NCBI GenBank assembly: GCA_947175305.1
Contig: CAMWMO010000035.1
Coordinates: 1 to 8,476, forward strand
Origin: an uncultured Lachnospiraceae bacterium
GTDB lineage: Bacteria; Bacillota; Clostridia; Lachnospirales; Lachnospiraceae
Direction of reading: 5' to 3'
Length of the DNA stretch: 8,476 nucleotides
The translations under genes and the position numbers were made by a program. Below the pieces are notes generated by a model, which saw only the letters and a program-made list of their open reading frames with translations, was not told the origin of the DNA and did no database searches. The first letter of the stretch is position 1. Each line of letters opens with the position of its first letter. Positions 1-7,179 of the stretch are shown in pieces.

Positions 1-110
1 CTTTTATATTTAGCTAAAAAGTCAATGTTAGTTAAGTAAAAATTATGTTATTTTTAAGTTATACGATTTGTGTAGTGCTATTTTATATTTAAGAAAGGAG
101 AAGGTAGAGT
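1..110 (+). promoter_or_regulatory. AT-rich leader of the mannanase gene, possible promoter
   Basis: This stretch has no coding signal and is strongly AT-rich, so it probably carries the promoter of the downstream gene. No good TTGACA/TATAAT pair is visible. The best candidate is an extended -10-like TGCTATTTT at 76-84, with no convincing -35 at the right spacing; TATATT at 84-89 is another weak option. An 11-base direct repeat TTTTATATTTA occurs at 2-12 and 81-91. A 7-bp inverted repeat (TAAAAAT at 37-43, ATTTTTA at 50-56) could be an operator or a chance product of AT richness. Part of the promoter may lie upstream of the window. Confidence 0.3.
94..100 (+). promoter_or_regulatory. Ribosome binding site of the mannanase gene
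   Basis: AAAGGAG lies 10 bases before the ATG at 111, a slightly long but workable spacing. It supports ATG 111 as the start. The encoded N-terminus is a complete signal peptide (positive n-region, hydrophobic core, AxA cleavage site), which agrees with this choice. Confidence 0.8.
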
Positions 111-3100
111 ATGGTGGTAGGAAAAATCAGAAGAATTTTTAAGAGAACCCTGTCCATTGCGATGGCGGCATCTATTATGGCAACTTCGATTCCTCAGTTT
201 TCTGTCACGGCTATGGCACAGGAAGTAGGAATGAATGTTCAGGAGAATACAACGGAACAAAATCCTACGGAAGTGGCGGAAGCGGACGAGACGGAAGAGG
301 GAAAAGCCCAAGACGAAAAGTTGGAGGATGGGGGTTCCAAAGATGATGATTCCTCGCAGGACAATTCGGCAGGCGGAAGCTCGACAGACGAAAATGTTTC
401 CGACGAGACAGAGGGAGAAAATGCAGATGCCCCTGATGAGGACTCAAAGATGGAGGACGAAGGTGCGGATCAGGAAGATGAATCCGATGGCAAGGGTGAT
501 GATGAGAAAGATAAGAAGGATCAGAAAGAAGACAAGCCTTCGGTAAATAAGAAAGATACTAAGGTACAAGCTGATACGGAGGAAGACGTAGAAGGTAAGA
601 TTATTTATGAGAATTACTTTAATTCTGAGGAGGCAGGGACAGAGCTGGCTAAGGGTAGCGTTGTAAAGTTAGCCGATGGGAATATGGCCATTGAATATGA
701 TGTGGATCTGTCGGACTCGGAAGGAAAATGGAAGGATATTTTCCAGGCCGACTTATCTTTATCTCCGGCATATACAGATGTAATCACTGAAAAGATGTGC
801 ATGAGCTTTGATGTATATTTCCCGGATGTCGTGGATGATAGCACAGGCGACAGCGAAACAGATGAGGGCGATAGTACAAATGAAATTGGTAAGATGGCAG
901 CAAAAGCTGTATTGAAAGTCGGAAGTGAGTATGCTTGGACGGAAAGCAGCAAAAATGTTTTGCTGGATTTAGGCGAGTCAGATTTGGTTACGGATGAGAT
1001 AGAAGGTTACAGCAAATTCCATGTTGTATTGGACATGAACAGCGAAACAGGCTGGGATGTTGCTGATATTACGTCTATTCAGTCTGTTGTTCCCTGCTTG
1101 GCGGGTAATGGCAGTACTTATAAAGGGAAATTGTATCTTGATAACGTGGTTTTAAAGGATACTTCTTCTGATGATCCCGGAAATGAAGAACCAGAGGAAC
1201 CCACTGATGAGGAAGATATCTATACGAATGATTTCGATGCTGTGGAAAAGCTCGAAGACGTTGTGAATATGTCAGGCAGTGAATTCGGTGATGTGTCTAA
1301 AGATGAAGACGGCAAAGCGCTTGTAGAACTGGCGCAACTTGCAGATGGCAATAAGGCAATCAAGATAACTGCTGATTTATCCGGAACCAGTGCATGGGCG
1401 GATATCTTTAAAATGGAGATTGACCTTAAAGAGGAATATGCGAAAACAATCAGAGATAAGGTTGTCATGAGCTATGACCTGTATTTCCCTGAGGGTAGTG
1501 TTGGGGAAGGTTTCGGAACAATGACAGCTATGGGCGGATTGAAGAGCGGAACAAGCTGGACTTGGGTTACAGGGAAACAGGGTTCTGATTATGCAACAGC
1601 GCAATGGGCCGCAAATTCGGATGTAGCAGGTTATAAAGTATTTCATGTTGAAATTAATATGAATGATTTTAAGACATGGAATAGTGCCGCGAGCAAGGAT
1701 GAAGATTATCCATTTGCGGATATCACACCAATCAAAGCAGTCATTCCGTGCCTGGCAGGGAATACAAGCAAATACAAAGGAGATATCTACCTTGATAATT
1801 TGAAGGTTAAGGCGGTGGGTGTTACAGATGGTGACGATAAACCGGGCGAAGAAGACCCAATAGAAGGAGACTTGATCTATAAGAATAACTTTGATTCTCT
1901 GGAAAGTCTTGAAAAGATTTTGGCGGAGAATGTAACGGGAGCATCTCCGACGCTTGCAACGCTTGTCGGAGAAAATAAGGCAGTGAAGTATTCTGTCAAC
2001 TTATCCGGAAGCGGCTGGGACGATATTTTTAAGGCGCAGTTTAATTTAGCAACGCCTTATGAAAAAGAGATTACTGAGAAAGTAGTCATGAGCTATGATG
2101 TATATTTCCCGGCAGATAAAGCGGGAGAAGGCTTTGATTCCATGAAAGCGCAAGCGGCATTATCTTGTGGGAGTAGCTGGACATGGGCTTCTGCTAAATC
2201 AATTCCGGAGTTAAAGACGACTGATCTGGTAGAAGATGCAAGTGTACCGGGTTATAAAAAAGTACATGTAGAAATCGACATGACCGACTTTGAGACATGG
2301 GATAATGAGGCAGGAGCTAATAAACCGTATGCGTTTGAGGATATCACCCCTATTCAGGCAGTCATCCCGTGTTTCGCAGGATCAGGCAGCACTTATGAAG
2401 GTGATCTGTATCTGGATAACCTTGAAGTCTGGGCTGTGAACGAATCCGGCAGCGATATTCCCGAGCCCACAGAAGATCTGTTCTTGGAGCTGGATGAATC
2501 GGCGTGGACAGTTTCTGAAGATGCTTATCAGTATACGGGAGAGAGCAAGATCGCGAATAAGACGATTGGCGGCAAGAAGTATTTAGTTGCTACAATGGAC
2601 TATTCTAAGGATGCGAGTCAGTCCTGGAGCGAGGCGAAGTTTGAATATACCCATCCGGATACCGTGGATACGCTGCAGGGATATAATGCTTTTAAGGCGG
2701 ATATATATTATAAACCGGCAGCGGGCAGCTTTGCCATTAAGTTATTTGCCAACAGTCCGAAAATTGACAGTAATGCTGCATTACCTGCAGGTGAACCGGC
2801 AAATATTCCGGGATTAGAAGGCTATTATAAGGCGGAGTTTGTACTGAATAACAGATTCCCGTCTGGAACCTTCCAGAATCTGACTTTTGGTTTTGTGGGC
2901 CAGAATACAGACTTCGTAGGAGATGTATATCTCGACAATATGAGGTTTACGAAGGTTGACGCAGAGGATGTTTATGTGGACTCCACGATCCTTCCCAAGA
3001 AAGGAGCCGGAATTCAGGTAGTTGACGCCGGAAGAAGTATTCAGACGGCGAGCGGAAAGAAGGTTGCCATTGCCGAAGAGGTGGCGATGGTAGATGCCAA

Positions 3101-6100
3101 GGCTATTGATGCAACTAAGAATCTGTATGCATATTTGAAGGCTGTCGGAGAGTCTGACAGTGTGATCTTCGGGCATCAGAATGATACGCATCACAAGGCA
3201 GGGAGTAAGGGTGACGATTTCGCGAATTCTGACACCAAGGATCTGACGGGCAGTATAGCGGGCGTTGTCGGTATTGATACGTTGTCTCTTACAGGTAACG
3301 AGGCCTCTGCGTGGGATGCACCGGAAGCGGAGAGAATTGCCGAAGTGGCAGGGATTACAAGAGAAGCGGCGGCAGAAGGCGCTATCATCACTTTATCTGC
3401 GCATATGCCGAACTTTGAGGTGATCGATCAGAGAGTTAAGAACTTCGAAGCCTCGGGCGGAACCACCAGTGAGACATTAGGATATTGGAAAGCAGCTGAC
3501 GGCAGTAAGCAGTACAACTTCTCCGGTTATACACCGGGCACCACAAGTGGTAATATTGTGTCGAGGATCATGCCCGGTCAGGACTTGAACTACCTCTACA
3601 CGGATTATCTGGATCTGATTGCAGATTATGCGAAAGCCGTGGAAGGTGACGGTATTACCATCCTGTTCAGACCGCTTCATGAGAATACGGGAAGCTGGTT
3701 CTGGTGGGGCGCCGCGTTCTGTGACGAGCAGGCATATATTAATCTGTACCGTTATACGGTAGATTATCTGAAAGAGACCAAGAATGTTCATAACATAATT
3801 TATGTATACGGACCCGGCAGTGAGGCGGCAAACGTCAGTGAGTACAGTGCAAGATATCCGGGCGATGCTTATGTCGATATGATCGGATATGACTTGTATC
3901 ATTCTAATCCTTCACAGGAGAATGAAGCAGGTTATCTGCAGAGCATCAAAAAGCAGAATACAATTTTAAGAGATTTTGCAACAGCACACAATAAATTATA
4001 TGCCATCACAGAGACTGGTGTGGCCGACAAGAATGCAGCGGGGAAAGATATAGCTTTGCAGCTTACCGGAAACAAGGTTATGGATTGGTACATGCAACTG
4101 CTCGATGAGATTGGTGACGATGGCGTGAGCTATTTCCTGGTATGGGCGAATTTTGGCTCTAATGAAGGCGAAAGCTTCTATCTTCCTTATGCAGTAGAGA
4201 AGAAGGACGACGGCTATCTTCATGGACATGAGATGATGGATGAATTCATCAAGTTCTATAATGATGGCAGAAGTGTTTTTGCAACAGATATGAACAGCGA
4301 GTATAAGAAGGTAAGCGGTGTTACCAATACGACGCAGGAAAACGACGTGTCCGGTTATTTTATAGCGCCTCAGTCTGGTGACAGGATTCTTCCTGATGAA
4401 AAGGATCCGAAAACACGCATAGCAGCGAAAGTATCAGGAGTTGATCTTGAGGCGGAAGATCTCAGCGTGCAGTTTGTCGTTTCAACAGAGTTTGATGAAG
4501 TGATCCTTCAGGCAACTTACAATGAGCAGGAAGCTGTCTGGGAAGCAGACCTGAAAGACAGCGCACTCATCAGTATGGGTGAAGCTATGGGAACGATCAC
4601 TTTGCTTGTAAATAGTGCCAAGATATCAGAGATTACGGCCAGATTCAATATGGTTGAAGCGGTGCAGGATAATATGGCGCCCGAGGATTTTGAGGGTTAC
4701 AACGGTAACAGTCAGCAGTTAGGGCTTGCATGGGCGACAAATAAGGCTTCCGGCAGTGAAATCAATCTGTCTTTGACAAATGATTCGGAGAAGGTCTTTG
4801 GCGGAGACTATGGTTTGCAGATGGATATTACGCTGGCGGCATCCGATGCATATGCAGGAGCTACGAAGAGCTTAAATGCTGATTGGAGTAAGGGAAATGC
4901 GCTTGAGTTTTACACGATCCCCGAGTCAAACGGACAGAAGATCGTAGTACAGGTTACAACAGCAGGCAATCAGGTGTTTGAGGTCTATTTGCAGGAATTT
5001 GACGACTACACGACCAATGCGGCAAACGGATTTCCTGTAAAGGTAACGATTCCCTTCAGTGCCTTTGTGGGAAGAGATAGTAAGGATGCAAAATTAGATC
5101 CGAGCAAGATTGAGAGCATCGGACTCTGGTGCAATGCAATTGCAAAAGAGGGAGTAGAGTTCCCGTTGAGTACAACTCTTTACTACGATGAATTCAAGGT
5201 AGTGACTACCGATAAGACGGCGGTTGACTTTGCGCCTACGGCTTATAAGGGCATCTGGTTTAAGGAGATTCCTGCACAGACTTACACGGGCAAAGCGATC
5301 AAACCGGATGTACAGGTATACGATGATGCGAAGCTGTTGACACCGAAGAAGGATTATACGGTAAGCTATAAGAATAATACGAAAGCCGGACCTGCGGATG
5401 TTATCATCAAAGGAAAAGGAAACTACAGTGAGACAATTACGGGTCATTTCACGATTCAGCCTAAGAAGATTGCCGAACTGACGATCACAGCTCCTGAATA
5501 TATCATTTATAACGGAAAAGAGCAGAATATCGCTGTGACCGTGAAAGATGGCAAGAAAAAACTGGGCACAAAGAACGATTATACACAGGTGATCACTTTT
5601 GACGACGGATCAGAGCAGGGGCAGGCTGCAGAGGTACAGAAAGCGAAAGAAGAAGGTACTTACAAAATCAAGATTACCATGAAGGGTAATTATGACGGAG
5701 AGACAGAATTAACGTGCAAGGTTGTAAAGGATAAGGATCTTTTAAGCAAAGCGGCAGTGACGATTCCGAAATCTCTGGATTATGACGATGGAAAAGAGGT
5801 CAAGTTTGAAGAGTCACAGATCGTCGTGAAGCTGAAAGGTAAGGTTATTCCACAGGAAGAAGAGGATGGTACTGTTAATTATGCGGTTTCCTATGAAGAT
5901 AACAGGCAGGTCGGAACTGCCAGTGTGGTGATCACTGCAGGGACAGACAGCAAGTATGTGGGAAGCGTACGTAAGACTTTTACCATTAAAGGAAAAACGT
6001 TCTCGACAAAGACGATTGATATTACCGGTTTTGAGACAAAGAGACCTTATACGGGTAAAAGCGTATACCAGAGCCCTGTGTTGAGAGATAAGACATCCGA

Positions 6101-7106
6101 ATCTGATGCTCTTTTGGAGAAGAATGAAGATTACAGGATCACGTATGCGAAGAATGTAAATGCAGGTACGGCAACGATGACAATCACCGGTCTGGGCAAA
6201 TACAGCGGTACGATCAAGAAGAACTTTACGATTGAGAAGGTTACGCTGACCGAAAATATGGTGCAGAGTCAAATAATTACCGTAAAGCAGAACCGTGCAG
6301 GCGCTACGCCGGATGTAGAACTTATCTATGAAGGCAGGAGATTGGTAAAAGATCGGGATTATAAGCTGACTTATACAGGCAATAAGAATACTACCAGCGA
6401 AAATAAGAAGGCATGGATCAGTATTGCAGGTAAAGGTAATTTCAAAGGAAGCCTGAAGAATGCGGTTAAATTGGTGATCGAGCCGAAATCATGGAGCAGC
6501 GGTGAGATTACCGTAGATGTTCCGGATATGAAGTACAGCAGCAAGAAGGCTCAGTACACACCTAATCCGGTCGTATATGACAACGGCAAGAAGCTTACGA
6601 AGAACAAGGATTATACGGTAGCGTATGAATCCAATAGGAAAGAGGATATCGGAGAAATAACGGACGAATGGCAAAGCCATGAAGCGAAGGTCATTATCAC
6701 ACTGAGCGGTTCTGATTATGTTGTGGGAGAAGCGGGTGAAGAGAAGGAATTTAGTTTCAGAATCACCGGCAAGCTGATTAGTGAAGCTAAGGTAACGATT
6801 GATCCTCAGAAAAAGCAGTTCTTTAGCCAGTACGGTACAAAATTGGAGAAGTCTGATTTGACCGTGACCTACAAGGGCAATCCGATAGAAGAGGATGAAT
6901 ACGATATTATTTCCTACAGCAAGAATGATAAGAAGGGCAAAGCGACTCTGGTTCTTGCCGGTAAAGGCGAGTACGGCGGAACGAAGACGGTTACATTTAC
7001 AATCAATGCAAGAGGAATGGAATCCAATCTTGCAGAGGAGCTTAAAAACAAGCTTGAGGAGGCGCTTACTGAGACCACAGCATTCATAATGGAGGCATTT
7101 GAGTGA
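111..7106 (+). CDS. Secreted multimodular GH26 beta-mannanase with CBM27-like and CBM23-like modules and Ig-like repeats
   Basis: Predicted extracellular endo-acting mannanase of 2331 residues (about 250 kDa). Residues 1-36 form a Sec signal peptide (KIRRIFKR, hydrophobic core, cleavage after AMA). Residues 38-161 are an acidic low-complexity linker. CBM27-like modules lie at about 162-351, 369-569, 587-776 and, more divergent, 789-950; each ends in a YLDN motif. The GH26 domain spans about 1000-1394: GHQND at 1021-1025, H1098, RPLHEN with predicted acid/base E1191, WFWWG at 1196-1200, Y1260, predicted nucleophile E1301 in ITETG, and W1345. The two glutamates are 110 residues apart, close to the GH26 norm. 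An Ig-like spacer (1412-1515), a CBM23-like module (1525-1698) and seven Ig-like repeats (1715-2303) follow, then a helical tail. The CBM27-GH26-CBM23 order is known from Roseburia-type mannanases. Other GH26 activities (beta-1,3-xylanase, lichenase) are less likely given the modules. Tandem stops TGA TAG and a terminator 32 bases later suggest a single-gene transcript. No LPXTG, SLH or dockerin was seen. Confidence 0.9.
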   Translation: MVVGKIRRIFKRTLSIAMAASIMATSIPQFSVTAMAQEVGMNVQENTTEQNPTEVAEADETEEGKAQDEKLEDGGSKDDDSSQDNSAGGSSTDENVSDETEGENADAPDEDSKMEDEGADQEDESDGKGDDEKDKKDQKEDKPSVNKKDTKVQADTEEDVEGKIIYENYFNSEEAGTELAKGSVVKLADGNMAIEYDVDLSDSEGKWKDIFQADLSLSPAYTDVITEKMCMSFDVYFPDVVDDSTGDSETDEGDSTNEIGKMAAKAVLKVGSEYAWTESSKNVLLDLGESDLVTDEIEGYSKFHVVLDMNSETGWDVADITSIQSVVPCLAGNGSTYKGKLYLDNVVLKDTSSDDPGNEEPEEPTDEEDIYTNDFDAVEKLEDVVNMSGSEFGDVSKDEDGKALVELAQLADGNKAIKITADLSGTSAWADIFKMEIDLKEEYAKTIRDKVVMSYDLYFPEGSVGEGFGTMTAMGGLKSGTSWTWVTGKQGSDYATAQWAANSDVAGYKVFHVEINMNDFKTWNSAASKDEDYPFADITPIKAVIPCLAGNTSKYKGDIYLDNLKVKAVGVTDGDDKPGEEDPIEGDLIYKNNFDSLESLEKILAENVTGASPTLATLVGENKAVKYSVNLSGSGWDDIFKAQFNLATPYEKEITEKVVMSYDVYFPADKAGEGFDSMKAQAALSCGSSWTWASAKSIPELKTTDLVEDASVPGYKKVHVEIDMTDFETWDNEAGANKPYAFEDITPIQAVIPCFAGSGSTYEGDLYLDNLEVWAVNESGSDIPEPTEDLFLELDESAWTVSEDAYQYTGESKIANKTIGGKKYLVATMDYSKDASQSWSEAKFEYTHPDTVDTLQGYNAFKADIYYKPAAGSFAIKLFANSPKIDSNAALPAGEPANIPGLEGYYKAEFVLNNRFPSGTFQNLTFGFVGQNTDFVGDVYLDNMRFTKVDAEDVYVDSTILPKKGAGIQVVDAGRSIQTASGKKVAIAEEVAMVDAKAIDATKNLYAYLKAVGESDSVIFGHQNDTHHKAGSKGDDFANSDTKDLTGSIAGVVGIDTLSLTGNEASAWDAPEAERIAEVAGITREAAAEGAIITLSAHMPNFEVIDQRVKNFEASGGTTSETLGYWKAADGSKQYNFSGYTPGTTSGNIVSRIMPGQDLNYLYTDYLDLIADYAKAVEGDGITILFRPLHENTGSWFWWGAAFCDEQAYINLYRYTVDYLKETKNVHNIIYVYGPGSEAANVSEYSARYPGDAYVDMIGYDLYHSNPSQENEAGYLQSIKKQNTILRDFATAHNKLYAITETGVADKNAAGKDIALQLTGNKVMDWYMQLLDEIGDDGVSYFLVWANFGSNEGESFYLPYAVEKKDDGYLHGHEMMDEFIKFYNDGRSVFATDMNSEYKKVSGVTNTTQENDVSGYFIAPQSGDRILPDEKDPKTRIAAKVSGVDLEAEDLSVQFVVSTEFDEVILQATYNEQEAVWEADLKDSALISMGEAMGTITLLVNSAKISEITARFNMVEAVQDNMAPEDFEGYNGNSQQLGLAWATNKASGSEINLSLTNDSEKVFGGDYGLQMDITLAASDAYAGATKSLNADWSKGNALEFYTIPESNGQKIVVQVTTAGNQVFEVYLQEFDDYTTNAANGFPVKVTIPFSAFVGRDSKDAKLDPSKIESIGLWCNAIAKEGVEFPLSTTLYYDEFKVVTTDKTAVDFAPTAYKGIWFKEIPAQTYTGKAIKPDVQVYDDAKLLTPKKDYTVSYKNNTKAGPADVIIKGKGNYSETITGHFTIQPKKIAELTITAPEYIIYNGKEQNIAVTVKDGKKKLGTKNDYTQVITFDDGSEQGQAAEVQKAKEEGTYKIKITMKGNYDGETELTCKVVKDKDLLSKAAVTIPKSLDYDDGKEVKFEESQIVVKLKGKVIPQEEEDGTVNYAVSYEDNRQVGTASVVITAGTDSKYVGSVRKTFTIKGKTFSTKTIDITGFETKRPYTGKSVYQSPVLRDKTSESDALLEKNEDYRITYAKNVNAGTATMTITGLGKYSGTIKKNFTIEKVTLTENMVQSQIITVKQNRAGATPDVELIYEGRRLVKDRDYKLTYTGNKNTTSENKKAWISIAGKGNFKGSLKNAVKLVIEPKSWSSGEITVDVPDMKYSSKKAQYTPNPVVYDNGKKLTKNKDYTVAYESNRKEDIGEITDEWQSHEAKVIITLSGSDYVVGEAGEEKEFSFRITGKLISEAKVTIDPQKKQFFSQYGTKLEKSDLTVTYKGNPIEEDEYDIISYSKNDKKGKATLVLAGKGEYGGTKTVTFTINARGMESNLAEELKNKLEEALTETTAFIMEAFE
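594..2960 (+). repeat. Four tandem CBM27-like modules within the mannanase
   Basis: Modules 1-3 (594-1163, 1215-1817, 1869-2438) share a clear series of motifs: an opening IY-N-F; a GN-A block; W-DIF (W207, W429, W636); MS-D-YFP; a Trp strand (W276, W483, W690); an HV-DM/INM strand; DIT-IQ-V-PC-AG; and a final YLDNL strand. The fourth module (2475-2960) keeps W839, an ADIYY strand and FGFVG through YLDNM, but lacks the second Trp strand. The strand pattern resembles the mannan-binding CBM27 of Thermotoga Man5, compared from memory. Short linkers rich in D, E, P and G separate the modules. Module 1 carries an extra acidic insertion around residues 240-257. Family assignment is firm for modules 1-3 as one repeat family and moderate for CBM27 itself. 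Confidence 0.75.
3108..4292 (+). other. GH26 catalytic domain
   Basis: Residues about 1000-1394 form a (beta/alpha)8-type clan GH-A hydrolase domain of normal GH26 length. Visible landmarks are FGHQND after the first strand, SAHMPNF at residues 1096-1102, FRPLHEN with E1191 as predicted proton donor, GYDLY with Y1260, ITETG with E1301 as predicted nucleophile, and VWANF with W1345 near the -1 subsite. All expected catalytic positions are intact, so the enzyme should be active. Endo-mannanase activity is inferred from the family and the flanking modules. Confidence 0.88.
4683..5204 (+). other. CBM23-like carbohydrate-binding module
   Basis: Residues about 1525-1698 form a beta-sandwich-like module that begins EDFEGY and ends LYYDEFKV. 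Inside are GDYGLQMDITL, a DWSKGNALEF strand, VTIPFSAF and IGLWCNAI. This pattern fits the beta-jelly-roll modules found C-terminal to GH26 mannanases (CBM23). CBM11-like folds share parts of it, so the family number is a best guess. It would add a second binding face on the C-terminal side of the catalytic domain. Confidence 0.6.
5253..7019 (+). repeat. Seven tandem Ig-like repeats at the mannanase C-terminus
   Basis: Repeats of about 70-95 residues lie at residues 1715-1787, 1788-1881, 1882-1964, 1965-2046, 2047-2128, 2129-2223 and 2224-2303. The shared pattern is YTGK or similar, then V-V-D-GK-L, K-DY-VSY-NN, an AGTA-V-I strand, GKGNY-GT, and a closing FTI strand. Repeats 1 and 4 fit best; 2, 3, 5 and 6 carry insertions (for example EQGQAAEV in repeat 2). 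Such repeats are common in Lachnospiraceae surface proteins, where they act as stalks or wall-associating segments. They are diverged at DNA level, so this is an old duplication rather than a slippage-prone array. Confidence 0.75.
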
Positions 7107-7138
7107 TAGCCTATTTTGCCTAAGCCAAATCTATATAA

Positions 7139-7176
7139 TCAAAAACGATGCAGGTTAAGACCTGCATCGTTTTTGA
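7139..7176. terminator. Bidirectional intrinsic terminator between convergent genes
   Basis: A perfect 16-bp stem is formed by 7139-7154 (TCAAAAACGATGCAGG) and 7161-7176, with a 6-base TTAAGA loop. The core ACGATGCAGG pairs with CCTGCATCGT. A five-A tract lies on the left and a five-T tract on the right, so the hairpin is followed by U residues when read from either strand. It sits 32 bases after the mannanase stop and 3 bases after the porB stop on the other strand, and probably ends both transcripts. Confidence 0.92.
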
Positions 7177-7179
7177 CGT

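Noticed and set aside
235..546. Arginine- and lysine-rich open frame of 103 codons on the + strand inside the mannanase
   Set aside because: It is the shifted reading of the GA-rich acidic linker. It has no convincing start signal and lies wholly inside a clear gene.
3477..3902. Antisense open frame of 141 codons opposite the GH26 domain
   Set aside because: It overlaps the conserved catalytic domain, shows no domain signal, and is best explained as a shadow frame.
5814..6272. Antisense open frame of 152 codons opposite the Ig-like repeats
   Set aside because: It is in full overlap with a well-supported gene, has no ribosome site or recognisable domain, and mirrors the repeat codon pattern.
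7080..7106. Possible sortase or SLH anchoring signal at the mannanase C-terminus
   Set aside because: The end reads as an acidic helix with no LPXTG-like motif, no hydrophobic span and no positive tail.
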